A program made the translations under genes and the position numbers. Shown here in pieces: positions 17,965 through 28,320 of a stretch of 64,000 nucleotides of DNA; position 1 is the stretch's first letter, and every line of letters starts with the position of its first letter. The notes beneath the pieces were generated by a model. It saw nothing but the letters and a program-made list of their open reading frames with translations, was not told the origin of the DNA and did no database searches. Source of the DNA: Massilia niastensis DSM 21313 (GTDB taxonomy: Bacteria; Pseudomonadota; Gammaproteobacteria; Burkholderiales; Burkholderiaceae_D); NCBI RefSeq assembly GCF_000382345.1, contig NZ_KB908081.1:97845-161844 (forward strand), given 5' to 3'.

Positions 17965-18969
17965 ATGAAAAAGATGATCAAGGCCGTCAGCCTGGCCTGC
18001 GCAATGCTGTTTTCCGCGGGAGCGGCGCATGCGGATGCCCAGAATCCGAAGATCGGCTTCTCGATCGACGACCTGCGGCTGGAACGCTGGACGCGCGACC
18101 GCGACTACTTCACCCAGGCCGCCGAAAAGCTCGGCGCCAAGGTGTATGTCCAGTCCGCCGACGCCAGCGAGCAGCGCCAGATCGCCCAGATCGAGAACCT
18201 GATCGCGCGCGGCGTCGACGTGCTGGTGATCGTCCCCTACAACGCCACGGTGCTCAACAACGCGATCCGCGAAGCCAGGAAGGCGAAAATCAAGGTGGTT
18301 TCCTACGACCGCCTTATCCTGAATGCCGATATCGACGCCTACATCTCGTTCGACAACAAGGCCGTGGGCGAACTGCAGGCGCAGTCGCTGGTCCAGCTCA
18401 AGCCGAAGGGCAACTACTACCTGCTGGGCGGCGCCCCGACCGACAACAACGCCAAGATGCTGCGCGAAGGCCAGCTCAAGGTGCTGCAGCCGCTGATCGA
18501 CAAGGGCGACATCAAGGTGGTGGGCAAGCAGTGGGTCAAGGACTGGAGCGCGTCCGAAGCCCTGTCCATCGTCGAGAACGCGCTGACCGCCAACGGCAAC
18601 AGGATCGACGCCGTGGTGGCCTCGAACGACGCCACCGCCGGCGGCGCGATCCAGGCCCTGGCCGGGCAGAAGCTGGCCGGCAAGGTCGCCGTCTCGGGCC
18701 AGGATTCCGACCTGGCGGCGGTGCGGCGCGTGATCGCGGGCACCCAGTCGATGACCGTCTACAAGCCGCTCAAGGAGATCGCGGCGAACGCCGCCAGGCT
18801 GTCCATCCAGCTGGTGCGCAACGAGAAACCCGCCTACAACGCCCAGCTCAATAACGGCGCCAAGCAGGTCAACACCATCCTGCTCAAGCCCATCCTGCTG
18901 AACAAGTCGAACATCGACCTGCTGGTCAAGGACGGCTTCTATACCCAGGCCCAGCTGGCCGGCAAGTGA
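17965..18969 (+). CDS. xylF: D-xylose periplasmic binding protein XylF
   Basis: XylF captures D-xylose in the periplasm for the XylGH transporter. The 334-residue protein has a signal peptide (MKKMIKAVSL..., cleavage near AHA, residue 23). Blocks matching E. coli XylF include IGFSIDDLRLERW, QIENLIARGVDVLVI, AYISFDNKAVGELQA, APTDNNAKML, ALTANGNRIDAVVASNDA and SMTVYKPLKEIA. The ligand-contacting Asp, Arg and Asn residues lie in these blocks. AGGAG is 6 bp before the ATG. It is followed by a large hairpin and then xylG, an arrangement that usually gives more binding protein than ATPase. Confidence 0.95.
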   Translation: MKKMIKAVSLACAMLFSAGAAHADAQNPKIGFSIDDLRLERWTRDRDYFTQAAEKLGAKVYVQSADASEQRQIAQIENLIARGVDVLVIVPYNATVLNNAIREARKAKIKVVSYDRLILNADIDAYISFDNKAVGELQAQSLVQLKPKGNYYLLGGAPTDNNAKMLREGQLKVLQPLIDKGDIKVVGKQWVKDWSASEALSIVENALTANGNRIDAVVASNDATAGGAIQALAGQKLAGKVAVSGQDSDLAAVRRVIAGTQSMTVYKPLKEIAANAARLSIQLVRNEKPAYNAQLNNGAKQVNTILLKPILLNKSNIDLLVKDGFYTQAQLAGK

Positions 18970-18996
18970 TCCGCAACTGATCTGGAACCGGGCCGC

Positions 18997-19079
18997 GTCC
19001 GCCGCGAGGCGGACCGGAGGCGGGTTCGGGAACCGGGAGCGTCGTCGACGCTTCCGGCTGGCCGCGGCACGCCCGGTTC
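18997..19079 (+). other. Stable stem-loops between xylF and xylG
   Basis: A 7-bp stem capped by a GCGA tetraloop (GTCCGCC / GGCGGAC, 18997-19014) is followed by an outer pair GAACCGGG (19030-19037) / CCCGGTTC (19072-19079) that encloses a second imperfect stem. They have no run of T, so they more likely protect the 3' end of the xylF message than stop transcription. Confidence 0.55.
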
Positions 19080-19110
19080 TTTCGACGCAACCCATTGAAC
19101 TGAGACTTGT

Positions 19111-20664
19111 ATGTCCGGCTACCTGCTTGAAATGAAGGGAATCGCGAAGCGATTCGACGGCGTGCCCGCCCTCGACGGCATCGACCTGGCGATCCGGCCG
19201 GGCGAATGCATCGGCCTGTGCGGCGAGAACGGCGCCGGCAAGTCCACCCTGATGAAGGTGCTGTCGGCGGTCTACCCGCACGGCACCTGGGACGGCGAGA
19301 TCCTGCTCGACGGCCAGCCGCTGCGGGCGCGCTCGGTGCGCGAGACCGAGGAAGCCGGCATCATCATCATCCACCAGGAACTGATGCTGGTGCCCGAACT
19401 GACGGTCGCCGAGAACATCTTCCTCGGGAACGAACCGACCCTGCCCGGCGGGCGCCTGAATTATCCGGCCATGAACCATCGCGCCGAGGAAATCCTGCGC
19501 GAACTGAAGCTGCCGGACGTGAACGTGGTGCTGCCGGTGAAGAACTACGGGGGCGGCCACCAGCAGCTGATCGAGATCGGCAAGGCGCTCAACAAGAACG
19601 CGCGCCTGCTGATCCTGGACGAACCCTCGGCCTCGCTGACGGCGGCCGAGATCGAGGTCCTGCTCGAGATCATCCGCGACCTGAAGGCGAAGGGCGTGGC
19701 CTGCGTCTACATCTCGCACAAGCTGGAAGAGGTGGCGGCCATCTGCGACACCATCGTCGTGATCCGCGACGGCAGGCACATCGCCACCACCCCGATGGCC
19801 GCGATGAGCGTGGACCGCATCATCGCCCAGATGTGCGGGCGCGAGCTGAACCAGCTCTACCCTTCGCTGCCGCACGAAGTGGGCGAGGTGGTGATGGAAG
19901 CGCGCCATGTCACCTGCTACGACCCCGACCAGCCGCTGCGCAAGAAGGTCGACGACGTCTCGTTCCAGCTGCGGCGCGGGGAAATCCTCGGCATCGCCGG
20001 CCTGGTCGGCGCCGGCCGCACCGAGCTGGTGACCGCGATCTTCGGTTCCTATCCCGGCAAGTACGAGGCCGAGGTCTGGCTCGACGGCCGGCGGGTCGAC
20101 ACCTCGGAACCCCTGGAGGCGATCCGGGCCGGTTTCGCCCTGGTGCCGGAAGACCGCAAGCAGCACGGCATCGTGCGCGACCTGTCGGTGGGCGAGAACA
20201 TCACGCTCTCGGTGCTGGGGCGCTATGCGCGCCTGACGCGCATCGACGACATGCTGGAAGCGCGCGCGATCGACGAGCAGATCCGCCGCCTGGCGCTGAA
20301 GGCCGCCAGCCCGGCGCTGCCGATCACGGCGCTCTCGGGCGGCAACCAGCAGAAGGCGGTGCTGGCCAAGATGCTGCTGACCGGGCCCAGGGTGCTGATC
20401 CTCGACGAGCCGACGCGCGGCGTGGACGTCGGCGCCAAGTTCGAAATCTACAAGCTGATGCTGGAACTGGCCGCGCAGGGCATCTCGATCATCATGGTCT
20501 CGTCCGAGCTGGCCGAGGTGCTGGGCGTCTCGGACCGGGTGCTGGTGATGGGCGAAGGACAGCTGCGCGGAGAATTCGTCAACAAGGACCTGACCCAGGA
20601 AATGGTGCTGGCCGCCGCCATCGGCCAGCCGGCCAGCCGCGCGGCCGAAGGCGCGCCCGTTTAA
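19111..20664 (+). CDS. xylG: Xylose ABC importer, ATP-binding protein XylG
   Basis: The 517-residue protein contains two fused ABC domains (E. coli XylG has 513). The first has a complete Walker A (GENGAGKST, residues 38-46), Walker [13 protein letters not shown] and a degenerate signature (GGGHQQL). The second has a Walker A lacking the lysine ([10 protein letters not shown]), a full signature LSGGNQQK and Walker [13 protein letters not shown]. This asymmetric pattern is normal for sugar importers of the RbsA/XylG type. It works at the inner face of the membrane with XylH. The ribosome site before ATG 19111 is poor, in keeping with low output relative to XylF. Confidence 0.94.
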   Translation: MSGYLLEMKGIAKRFDGVPALDGIDLAIRPGECIGLCGENGAGKSTLMKVLSAVYPHGTWDGEILLDGQPLRARSVRETEEAGIIIIHQELMLVPELTVAENIFLGNEPTLPGGRLNYPAMNHRAEEILRELKLPDVNVVLPVKNYGGGHQQLIEIGKALNKNARLLILDEPSASLTAAEIEVLLEIIRDLKAKGVACVYISHKLEEVAAICDTIVVIRDGRHIATTPMAAMSVDRIIAQMCGRELNQLYPSLPHEVGEVVMEARHVTCYDPDQPLRKKVDDVSFQLRRGEILGIAGLVGAGRTELVTAIFGSYPGKYEAEVWLDGRRVDTSEPLEAIRAGFALVPEDRKQHGIVRDLSVGENITLSVLGRYARLTRIDDMLEARAIDEQIRRLALKAASPALPITALSGGNQQKAVLAKMLLTGPRVLILDEPTRGVDVGAKFEIYKLMLELAAQGISIIMVSSELAEVLGVSDRVLVMGEGQLRGEFVNKDLTQEMVLAAAIGQPASRAAEGAPV

Positions 20665-20683
20665 CCCAACCCATCGAACGATC

Positions 20684-21880
20684 ATGAAAATAGATAACAT
20701 CCAGGCGCGCCCGATCGAGACGCCCCGCCAGGCGCCCAAGCAAACGATCGGCTTCAAGCAGATCTTCACCCAGTACAAGATCCTGGCGCTGCTGGTGGCG
20801 ATCGCCCTGATCTGGGCCTTCTTCAGCTGGAAGACCGATGGTGGCTTCACCTCGGCGCGCAACCTGTCGAACCTGATGCGCCAGATGTCGGTCACCGGCA
20901 TCATGGCCTGCGGCATGGTATTCATCATCATCGCCGGCGAGATCGACCTCTCGATCGGCTCGCTCCTCGGCCTGCTGGGCGGGATGGCGGCCGTGCTCGA
21001 CGTCACCCACGGGATGCCGCTGCCGCTGTCGGTCGCGGTCGTGCTGGGGGCCGGCCTGCTACTGGGCTGCCTGAACGGCTTCCTGACCGCCTATGCCGGG
21101 ATACCGTCCTTCATCGTCGGACTCGGGGGCATGCTGGCCTATCGCGGCGTGGTGCTCGGGCTCACCGACGGCGCGACCATCGCGCCGGTCTCGCCGGAGA
21201 TGGAGCAGCTGGGCCAGGCCTACCTGCCGCCGGCGCTGGGCGTGGCGCTGGGCCTGGGCCTGTTCGCGCTGGCCTGCGTGCTGGCCTGGCGCCAGCGCGT
21301 CAACCAGGCCAGGCACAAGCTGCAGGTGGTCGCGCTGTGGCGCTCGGTGTTCCGGGTGCTGGTCGTGGGCGTGGTGCTGGCCGGACTGATCTCGACCTTC
21401 AACAGCTATGAAGGCATTCCGATGCCGGTGCTGATCCTCCTTGCGCTGCTGGGCATCTTCAGCTACATCGCGAAGCAGACCGTGTTCGGCCGCCGCATCT
21501 ACGCGGTCGGCAGCAACATGGAGGCGACCCGCCTGTCCGGCATCGACGTGAAGGCCGTCAAGCTCTGGATCTTCGGCCTGATGGGCCTGATGTGCGCACT
21601 GGCTGGCCTGATCAACACCGCCCGCATGGCGTCCGGGTCGCCGTCGGCCGGCACCTCCGCCGAACTGGACGTGATCGCAGCCTGCTTCATCGGCGGCACC
21701 TCGATGCGCGGCGGTATCGGCACCGTCCACGGCGCCCTGGTCGGCGCGCTGGTGATGGCCAGCCTGGACAACGGCATGTCGATGCTCGACGTCGACGCCT
21801 ACTGGCAGATGATCGTGAAAGGACTGATCCTGACGCTGGCGGTCTGGCTCGACGTGGCGACGCGCACCGGCCGCCGCTGA
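20684..21880 (+). CDS. xylH: Xylose ABC importer, membrane permease XylH
   Basis: The 398-residue permease (E. coli XylH 393) has about ten hydrophobic helices and the BPD_transp_2 family signatures GEIDLSIGSLLGLLGG, GIPSFIVGLGGMLAYRG and GSNMEATRLSGIDVKAVK, ending in the block VIAACFIGGTSMRGG. It forms the membrane channel through which XylG powers xylose entry. It begins 19 bp after the xylG stop, with no good Shine-Dalgarno. A bidirectional terminator separates it from the convergent dehydrogenase gene. Confidence 0.94.
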   Translation: MKIDNIQARPIETPRQAPKQTIGFKQIFTQYKILALLVAIALIWAFFSWKTDGGFTSARNLSNLMRQMSVTGIMACGMVFIIIAGEIDLSIGSLLGLLGGMAAVLDVTHGMPLPLSVAVVLGAGLLLGCLNGFLTAYAGIPSFIVGLGGMLAYRGVVLGLTDGATIAPVSPEMEQLGQAYLPPALGVALGLGLFALACVLAWRQRVNQARHKLQVVALWRSVFRVLVVGVVLAGLISTFNSYEGIPMPVLILLALLGIFSYIAKQTVFGRRIYAVGSNMEATRLSGIDVKAVKLWIFGLMGLMCALAGLINTARMASGSPSAGTSAELDVIAACFIGGTSMRGGIGTVHGALVGALVMASLDNGMSMLDVDAYWQMIVKGLILTLAVWLDVATRTGRR

Positions 21881-21902
21881 TCGCCCGTCCAGCGGCAAGA
21901 AG

Positions 21903-21930
21903 AAAAGGCCAACCTCACGGTTGGCCTTTT
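21903..21930. terminator. Bidirectional terminator between xylH and the dehydrogenase gene
   Basis: AAAAGGCCAACC-TCAC-GGTTGGCCTTTT is a perfect stem with four A on one side and a run of T on the other, 20-23 bp from the stop codons of both convergent genes. Confidence 0.9.
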
Positions 21931-21950
21931 TCATTCGAGCCAGGTGTCGA

Positions 21951-23528
21951 CTACGCGGTCTTCAGCTGCCCGTCCACGATGCGGGCCAGGCCCAGCGGAT
22001 TCTCATCCTTCAATGCCTCCGGCAGCAGGCCGGCCGGGACGTCCTGGTAGCACACCGGACGCAGGAAGCGCTCGATCGCGGTCGCGCCGACCGAGGTGCT
22101 GCGGCTGTCCGAGGTGGACGGGAAGGGCCCGCCGTGGACCATCGCGTGCGAGACCTCGACGCCGGTCGGGAAGCCGTTGAACAGGATGCGGCCGACCTTG
22201 CGCTCGAGCAGGGGGAGCAGGGCGCCCGCCAGCGGATGGTCGCCGGCCTCGGCATGCACGGTCGCCGTCAGCTGGCCCTCGAGGTGGCGCGCCACCGCCA
22301 GCATCTCGGCTTCGTCGCGGCAGGCGATCAGCACCGAGGTCGGTCCGAAGATCTCTTCTTCCAGCGCCGGCGTGGCCAGGTAGGTGGCGGCGTCGCAGCG
22401 GTACAGCGCGGCCTGGGCGGCGCAGCCCTTGCCTTCGGCGCTGCCGCGCGCGAGCAGCTGCACGCCGTCCAGGCCCGAGCGGCGCTCGACGGCGCCGGTG
22501 TAGGCCTGGTGGATGCCGGCGCTGAGCATGGTGCCGGCGGCCTTCAGCTGCAGCGCCTCGGCGGCGGCGGCGCCGAAGGCGTCGAAGTCCGGCCCGGCCA
22601 GCCCGATGACCAGGCCCGGGTTGGTGCAGAACTGGCCGACGCCCAGGGTCAGCGAATCCACGAAGGCCCCGGCCAGCTTCGCGCCGCCGGCCGCCAGCGC
22701 GCCCGGCAGCAGGAACACCGGATTAATGCTGCTCATCTCCGCGAACACGGGAATCGGCACCGCGCGCGCATTCGCGATGCGCACCAGCGCCAGGCCGCCA
22801 TGGCGCGAGCCGGTGAAGCCCACCGCCTGGATGGCCGGATGGCTGACCAGGTCCTGGCCGATCTGGTTGCCTTCGCCGATCACCATCGAGAACACGCCTT
22901 CCGGCATGCCGCAGTCGAGGGCGGCGCGGTACACCGCCTTGGCCACCAGTTCCGAGGTGCCGAGGTGGGCGTTGTGGGCCTTGACCACCACCGGGCAGCC
23001 GGCGGCCAGCGCCGACGCGGTGTCGCCGCCGGCGACCGAGAACGCCAGCGGGAAGTTACTCGCCCCGAAGACGGCGACAGGGCCCAGCGGGATCTTGCGC
23101 ATGCGCAGGTCCGGACGCGGCGGCGTGCGCTCCGGCAGCGCCGAGTCGAGCGTCGCTTCGAGGAAGTAGCCGTCGCGGACCACCTTGGCGAACAGGCGCA
23201 GCTGGTTGACGGTGCGGCCGCGCTCACCTTCGAGGCGGGCTTGCGGCAGGCCGCTCTCCTGGCCGGCGCGCGCGATCAGGGCCGGGCCGAGCGCCATGAT
23301 CCGGTCGGCGATGGCCTCGAGGAAGCGCGCGCGCTGTTCCAGGCCGGTGGCGCGGTAGGCGTCGAAAGCCTGTTCGGCCAGTGCGCAGGCGGTGGCCAGG
23401 TCCTCGGCGGTGGCGGTGCCGAACGACGGCTCCAGCGCGGCGTGGCGCGCCGGGTCGTAGGCCTGGATGGCGCCGGCGCTGCCGCGCACGATGCGCTGGC
23501 CGATGATCATGTCTCCGTTGATGTGCAT
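21951..23528 (-). CDS. 2-oxoglutarate semialdehyde (2,5-dioxovalerate) dehydrogenase
   Basis: This enzyme oxidises 2-oxoglutarate semialdehyde to 2-oxoglutarate, the last step of the Weimberg pathway (called xylA in Caulobacter, not the isomerase of the same name). The 525-residue protein is an aldehyde dehydrogenase with the catalytic cysteine in GVGQFCTNPG and the general base in AEMSSINPV. The stretch FGASNFPLAFSVAGGDTASALAAGCPVVVK marks the pentonate-pathway subgroup. The start at 23528 (MHINGDMIIG) is set by AAGGAG 5 bp upstream; the frame extends further but without a ribosome site. It is transcribed away from GH74 out of a shared 302-bp region. Cytoplasmic. Confidence 0.9.
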   Translation of the reverse strand: MHINGDMIIGQRIVRGSAGAIQAYDPARHAALEPSFGTATAEDLATACALAEQAFDAYRATGLEQRARFLEAIADRIMALGPALIARAGQESGLPQARLEGERGRTVNQLRLFAKVVRDGYFLEATLDSALPERTPPRPDLRMRKIPLGPVAVFGASNFPLAFSVAGGDTASALAAGCPVVVKAHNAHLGTSELVAKAVYRAALDCGMPEGVFSMVIGEGNQIGQDLVSHPAIQAVGFTGSRHGGLALVRIANARAVPIPVFAEMSSINPVFLLPGALAAGGAKLAGAFVDSLTLGVGQFCTNPGLVIGLAGPDFDAFGAAAAEALQLKAAGTMLSAGIHQAYTGAVERRSGLDGVQLLARGSAEGKGCAAQAALYRCDAATYLATPALEEEIFGPTSVLIACRDEAEMLAVARHLEGQLTATVHAEAGDHPLAGALLPLLERKVGRILFNGFPTGVEVSHAMVHGGPFPSTSDSRSTSVGATAIERFLRPVCYQDVPAGLLPEALKDENPLGLARIVDGQLKTA

Positions 23529-23579
23529 GAATGCTCCTTGGTTGAAAGCGGTAGGTGGCGGTGAAGCTGTTGTTGCGGT

Positions 23580-23610
23580 TTCATTGTTGGGCGCTATCAT
23601 AACAAACTGT
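23580..23610 (-). promoter_or_regulatory. Putative operator ahead of the dehydrogenase gene
   Basis: Read on the minus strand, TATGATAGCGCCCAACAATG matches the receptor-gene site AATGGTTGCGCCTAACATTT at 14 of 20 positions. It lies about 55-80 bp before the dehydrogenase ATG. Confidence 0.4.
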
Positions 23611-23738
23611 CCTGGCCTGCGCTCGTCGTCGGATGGGTGTTCCGTTCACAATTTCGGGGCTGGCGTCGCGCCCGTGGGGCTTTTCGCATGGCCTCGATAT
23701 AACAAATCCAGGCGATCCACGCGCTTGCGATCAGAATT

Positions 23739-23768
23739 GGTGGTAGCGCAAACATTTTTCTTGCAAGC
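23739..23768 (+). promoter_or_regulatory. Putative operator ahead of the GH74 operon
   Basis: GGTAGCGCAAACATTT (then TTCTTGC) resembles GGTTGCGCCTAACATTT ahead of the receptor gene. It lies 60-90 bp before the GH74 ATG. Confidence 0.45.
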
Positions 23769-23830
23769 TCGTCAGGTGTTGGTTTAGCATGGTTTCAGAA
23801 CGCACATGATACGTACAAAACAGGAGACCC

Positions 23831-25990
23831 ATGCGCACCTCGATCACCCGCCTTGCAGGCGCCGCTGCACTGGTATTGCTGTCCGGGACCGCCCCGGCCG
23901 TGCAAGCCCCCGAGCGCATCGAGTACGTGTGGGACAGCCTCGCCATCGGCGGCGGCGGCTTCGTGACCGCCGTGCTGCCCAGCCGCAGCGAGCCGGGACT
24001 GGCCTATGCGCGCACCGATGTCGGCGGCGCCTATCGCTGGGATCCGCGCGAGGCCCGCTGGATCGCGCTGCTCGACTGGGTCGCGGAAGACCAGACCGGC
24101 TTCCTCGGCATCGACGCGCTGGCCATCGATCCGCGCAATGGCGCCAACGTCTACCTGCTGGCGGGGATCGCCTACCTGAACGGGGGACGCACCGCCATCC
24201 TGCGCTCGACCGACCATGGCAAGACCTTCTCGATCGTCGACGTCAGCAGCCAGTTCAAGACCCACGGCAATGGTTTCGGGCGCCAGAACGGCGAGCGGCT
24301 GGCGGTCGATCCGGGCAACGGCAAGCTGCTGTACCTCGGTTCGCGGCGCGACGGCCTGTTCTTCAGCAGCGACGCCGGCCAGACCTGGAGCAGGATGGAC
24401 AGCCTGCCGGTGACGACCACGCCGAACGATGTCGGGATCAACATCCTGGTGCCGGACCCGGGCAGCGTGGCCGGCGGCCGTGCGCGCCGCCTGTTCGCCG
24501 GCGTGTCGCGCTTCGGCACGGCCGGTCCCAACCTGTACCGCAGCGACGACGGCGGCGCGACCTTCGCGTCCGTCGCCGGCTCCCCCGCCGGCCTGATGCC
24601 GCAGCGCGCGGTGCTCGACGGCGCGGGCAACCTGCTGGTGACCTATGCCGACGGCGCGGGACCGCACCCGAACCGCAGCGGCAGCGAGCCGATGGACCGC
24701 GGCCAGGTCTGGAAGTACCACATCGCCAGCGGCGCCTGGACCAATGTGACGCCGGCCGGCTGGACCCGCCCGTTCGCCGGCATCAGCATCGACCCGGCCA
24801 ACCCGCGCCGGATCGTGGTCTCGACCATCAACACCTTCCTGCCGCAAGGCGGCGGCAAGGGCGACCGCATCTTCCTGAGCCAGGACGGCGGCGCCACCTG
24901 GACCGATGTCATCGGGCGCGGCTTCGAGGTCGACGCCGCCGGCGTGCCCTGGCTGAAGGGCCACGGGATCCACTGGACCGGCTCGGTCGAGTTCGACCCG
25001 GCCGACTCGCGCGCGGTCTGGGTCACCTCCGGCAACGGCGTGTTCCGGACCGCGAACATCGACGCCGCGCCGGCCAAATGGACCTTCACCGTGAAGGGCA
25101 TGGAAGAGACGGTGCCGCTGGGCTTTGCCAGCGTCCCGGGCGGGCCGCTGGTGTCCGCGATCGGCGACATCGACGGCTACCTGCACGACGACCCGGCGCG
25201 CCACGGCCGCATCCACGATCCGCAGATCGGCACCACCACCGGCCTGGATGTCGCCGCCGCCAGGCCCGCCATCATGGCGCGGGTCGGCAAGAACCTGCAG
25301 CTGACCCGCGACGGCGGCGCCACCTGGAAGCAGGCGCCGGCGCTGATGGGAATCAAGGGCCAGCTTGCCTTGTCGGCCGACGGCGCGACCATCCTGCACA
25401 ATCCGGAGCGCTCGGAAACGACCTACCGCTCGATCGATGCGGGCGCGAGCTGGAACCCGGTCAAGGGACTGGCGAAGGCCAATGTGCGTCCGGTGGCCGA
25501 TCCGGTGCGCGGCGATGTGTTCTATGCCTACGACGACAGCGCGCTGCTGGCCAGCGTGGATGGCGGCGCCAGCTTCGCGCCGCGCGCCAGCCTGCCGTCC
25601 GGCGGCTCGCGCCTGCTGCGCCCGGCGCCTGGGCGCGAGGGCGACCTGTGGGTCGCATTGAAGGATGGCGGCCTGCAGCGCTCGCGCGACGGCGGCGTCA
25701 CGTTCAGCAAGTTCGCGGGCGTGGGCTACTGCGGCGCGGTCGGCTTCGGCAAGGCGGCGCCGGGCAAGGACTTCCCGGCCGTCTATATATGGGGCAGCGT
25801 CGGCGGCGTGCGCGGCATCCACCGCTCGCTGGACGCCGGCGCGACCTGGGCCCGCATCAACGACGACGCCCACCAGTACGGCGGCCCGGGCGACGGCCAC
25901 TTCATCGTGGGCGACATGAACCGCTTCGGCTATGTCTACATGAGCACCGCCGGCCGCGGCATCGTCTATGGAAAGCCGGCCGCCCGATGA
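23831..25990 (+). CDS. GH74 endo-xyloglucanase, exported
   Basis: GH74 enzymes cut the beta-1,4-glucan backbone of xyloglucan. The 719-residue protein has a signal peptide (to about residue 26) and then two tandem beta-propellers. Diagnostic blocks are [25 protein letters not shown] (catalytic-type Asp63) and SAIGDIDGY (Asp446/Asp448, second catalytic position), with several BNR-like Asp-box turns (SxDGGxTW). Automatic annotation may call it sialidase-like because of those boxes, but the two GH74 blocks decide. There is no carbohydrate-binding module. AGGAGACCC precedes ATG 23831. Its stop overlaps the GH95 start (ATGA). It is probably the only polymer-cleaving enzyme of the locus. Confidence 0.9.
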   Translation: MRTSITRLAGAAALVLLSGTAPAVQAPERIEYVWDSLAIGGGGFVTAVLPSRSEPGLAYARTDVGGAYRWDPREARWIALLDWVAEDQTGFLGIDALAIDPRNGANVYLLAGIAYLNGGRTAILRSTDHGKTFSIVDVSSQFKTHGNGFGRQNGERLAVDPGNGKLLYLGSRRDGLFFSSDAGQTWSRMDSLPVTTTPNDVGINILVPDPGSVAGGRARRLFAGVSRFGTAGPNLYRSDDGGATFASVAGSPAGLMPQRAVLDGAGNLLVTYADGAGPHPNRSGSEPMDRGQVWKYHIASGAWTNVTPAGWTRPFAGISIDPANPRRIVVSTINTFLPQGGGKGDRIFLSQDGGATWTDVIGRGFEVDAAGVPWLKGHGIHWTGSVEFDPADSRAVWVTSGNGVFRTANIDAAPAKWTFTVKGMEETVPLGFASVPGGPLVSAIGDIDGYLHDDPARHGRIHDPQIGTTTGLDVAAARPAIMARVGKNLQLTRDGGATWKQAPALMGIKGQLALSADGATILHNPERSETTYRSIDAGASWNPVKGLAKANVRPVADPVRGDVFYAYDDSALLASVDGGASFAPRASLPSGGSRLLRPAPGREGDLWVALKDGGLQRSRDGGVTFSKFAGVGYCGAVGFGKAAPGKDFPAVYIWGSVGGVRGIHRSLDAGATWARINDDAHQYGGPGDGHFIVGDMNRFGYVYMSTAGRGIVYGKPAAR

Positions 25991-28290
25991 TTTCCCGCTT
26001 CAAGCCACGCATGCGGATCTTCCTGGCCGCCGGTCTGCTCCTGTCCCTGGCGGCGCACGCCGCGCCGGAGATGGTCCTGCGCTACGACCGTGCCGCGCCC
26101 GATAACGACCAGGGCTGGGAACGCGAGGCGCTCCCGATCGGCAACGGGCGCATCGGCGCCATGGTCTTCGGCCAGCTGGCGCGCGAGCACCTGCAGTTCA
26201 ACGACATCACGCTGTGGACCGGCGACGACCGCGTCATGGGGGCTTTCCAGCCCTTCGGCGACCTGTACGTCGACCTGCCCGGGCACGAAGAGGGCGCCGG
26301 CGACTACCGGCGCACGCTCGACATGGTGCGCGGCGTGCACACGGTCAGCTATACCCGCAAGGGCGTGCGCTTCCTGCGCGAAGCCTGGGCCAGTCATCCG
26401 GCCCAGGTGATCGTGCTGCGCCTGAGCGCCGACCGTCCGGGTCAGTACACGGGCGCGATCGAACTCACCGACCGCCACGGCGCCCAGCTCGCGGCCGCGG
26501 ACAAGCGCCTGTATGCGACCGGCACCCTGGCCGGCTACGCCCAGCCGGGAAGTGCGCCGTCGAGCAACGCGCTGTCCTATGCAAGCCAGGCCCAGCCCGT
26601 GTGCGAGGGCGGCAGGCTGGCGGTGGAGGGACGCCGGATCACTTTCAAGGACTGCGACACGCTGACCATCGTGCTGGGCGCCGGCACCAGCTACGCGATC
26701 GACGCCGCGCGCCGCTTCCAGGGCGAGCATCCGCTGTCCCGGGTGACCGGGCAGGTGTCGCAGGCGGCCGCGCGTCCCGTGGACGAGCTGCGCGCCGAGC
26801 ATGAAGCCGACTTCGCCCGCCTGCAGCAGCGGGTCGCCATCGACCTCGGGACCACGCCGGCGGCGCGGCGCAAGCTGCCGACCGACGCCCGCATCCTGGC
26901 GTATACGAAGGAGGGCGGCGACCCGGAGCTGGAAGCCCAGTTCTTCCAGTACGGGCGCTACCTGCTGGCCTCGAGCTCGCGCGGCTCGCTCCCGGCCAAC
27001 CTGCAGGGCCTGTGGAACAACAGCCTGACGCCGCCCTGGAATGCGGACTACCACACCAACATCAACATCCAGATGAACTATTGGCCGGCCGAGGTCACGA
27101 ACCTGAGCGAGCTGCACGAGCCCTTGTTCGCCTTCGTGAACGGCATGGCGCCGGTCTACCGCCGCGATACCGCGCTGGAATTCAAGGGGAAGGACGGCAG
27201 GCCGGTGCGCGGCTGGACCGTGCGCACCGAGTCGAATCCGTTCGGCGCCACCGGCTACCTGTGGAACAAGACCGCCAACGCCTGGTACGCCCAGCATTTC
27301 TGGGAACACTACGCCTTCACCCGCGATGCGCGCTACCTGCGCGAGCTCGCCTATCCGATGATGAAGGAGGCCAGCGCCTTCTGGCAGGACTACCTGAAGG
27401 AGCTGCCCGACGGCCGCCTGGTGGCGCCCCAGGGCTGGTCGCCCGAGCACGGACCGGTCGAGGATGGCGTGGCCTACGACCAGCAGATCGTCTGGGACCT
27501 GTTCAACAACACGGTCGAGGCGGCGGACACGCTCGGCGTCGATCGCGAGTTGCGCGACCGGCTGGCCGGCATGCGCGACCGCCTGGCCGGGCCGCGGATC
27601 GGCAGCTGGGGCCAGCTGCTGGAATGGCTGGAGGAGAAGAAGGATCCGGTCCTCGATACCCCGCGCGACACCCATCGCCATGTCTCGCACCTGTTCGCCC
27701 TGTATCCCGGCCGCCAGATCAGCCCCACCGGCGCGCCCGAGCTGGCGCAGGCCGCCCGGCGCACGCTCGATGCGCGGGGCGATGCCGGCACCGGCTGGTC
27801 GATGGCCTGGAAGATGGCCTTCCGGGCCCGCTTGCACGAAGGCGAGCGCGCCTACCGCATGCTGCGCGGGCTGCTGGCGGCGCCCGGATCGCGCGCCGCC
27901 GAGCAGGCCGGACCCGGCTCGGAACACAACAATGCCGGCGGCATCTACCCGAACATGCTGGACGCCCACCCGCCGTTCCAGATCGACGGCAATTTCGGCG
28001 GCACGGCGGCGATCGCTGAAATGCTGCTGCAATCGCATGCCGGCGAGATCCACCTGCTGCCGGCGCTGCCCGCGGCGTGGCGCGACGGGTCGGTGAAAGG
28101 CTTGCGCGCCCGCGGCGGCTACGAGGTCGACATCGCCTGGAAGCATGGCCGGCTGCACAGTGCAAGCATCCGCTCGCATGCCGGTGCGGGGCCCGTGAAG
28201 CTGCGCCATGGCGGCCGCGTGCTCGGGCTGGACCTGAAGCCCGGAGAGGCGCGCAGCCTGAGCGGGGCGCAGTTCGGACCGGCGCGCTGA
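25987..28290 (+). CDS. GH95 alpha-L-fucosidase (or alpha-L-galactosidase), exported
   Basis: The 767-residue protein with an N-terminal signal peptide (cleavage near AHA, residue 25) belongs to GH95, inverting enzymes that remove terminal alpha-1,2-L-fucose, or L-galactose, from xyloglucan side chains. The catalytic set is present: general acid Glu487 (GWSPEHGP), Asn358 and Asn360 ([10 protein letters not shown]) and Asp667 (FQIDGNFGG). The opening [19 protein letters not shown] is typical. The ATG at 25987 overlaps the GH74 stop, so the two are translationally coupled; a longer upstream open frame is rejected. No fucose-catabolism genes lie in the window. Periplasmic, or possibly outer-membrane-associated. 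Confidence 0.9.
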   Translation: MISRFKPRMRIFLAAGLLLSLAAHAAPEMVLRYDRAAPDNDQGWEREALPIGNGRIGAMVFGQLAREHLQFNDITLWTGDDRVMGAFQPFGDLYVDLPGHEEGAGDYRRTLDMVRGVHTVSYTRKGVRFLREAWASHPAQVIVLRLSADRPGQYTGAIELTDRHGAQLAAADKRLYATGTLAGYAQPGSAPSSNALSYASQAQPVCEGGRLAVEGRRITFKDCDTLTIVLGAGTSYAIDAARRFQGEHPLSRVTGQVSQAAARPVDELRAEHEADFARLQQRVAIDLGTTPAARRKLPTDARILAYTKEGGDPELEAQFFQYGRYLLASSSRGSLPANLQGLWNNSLTPPWNADYHTNINIQMNYWPAEVTNLSELHEPLFAFVNGMAPVYRRDTALEFKGKDGRPVRGWTVRTESNPFGATGYLWNKTANAWYAQHFWEHYAFTRDARYLRELAYPMMKEASAFWQDYLKELPDGRLVAPQGWSPEHGPVEDGVAYDQQIVWDLFNNTVEAADTLGVDRELRDRLAGMRDRLAGPRIGSWGQLLEWLEEKKDPVLDTPRDTHRHVSHLFALYPGRQISPTGAPELAQAARRTLDARGDAGTGWSMAWKMAFRARLHEGERAYRMLRGLLAAPGSRAAEQAGPGSEHNNAGGIYPNMLDAHPPFQIDGNFGGTAAIAEMLLQSHAGEIHLLPALPAAWRDGSVKGLRARGGYEVDIAWKHGRLHSASIRSHAGAGPVKLRHGGRVLGLDLKPGEARSLSGAQFGPAR

Positions 28291-28320
28291 CGAAGAACGA
28301 CAACAAGAAGGAGACATTGC

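Larger units (their letters stand above)
23529..23830. other. 302-bp divergent promoter region (dehydrogenase / GH74 operon)
   Basis: No ORF. Two stretches resemble the putative operators of the locus: 23580-23610 (minus strand, GCGCCCAACAATG) and 23739-23768 (plus strand, GCGCAAACATTT). ATATAACAAAT at 23697-23708 may be another half site. Confidence 0.5.

Noticed and set aside
21951..23528. Naming the dehydrogenase simply 'xylA'
   Set aside because: It is an aldehyde dehydrogenase. The symbol is used that way in Caulobacter, but elsewhere xylA means xylose isomerase, which is absent here, so the symbol was left empty.
23831..25990. Annotation as a sialidase/BNR-repeat protein
   Set aside because: The Asp-box turns are shared by many propellers. 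[20 protein letters not shown] and GDIDGY are GH74 features, and the neighbours are xyloglucan enzymes.
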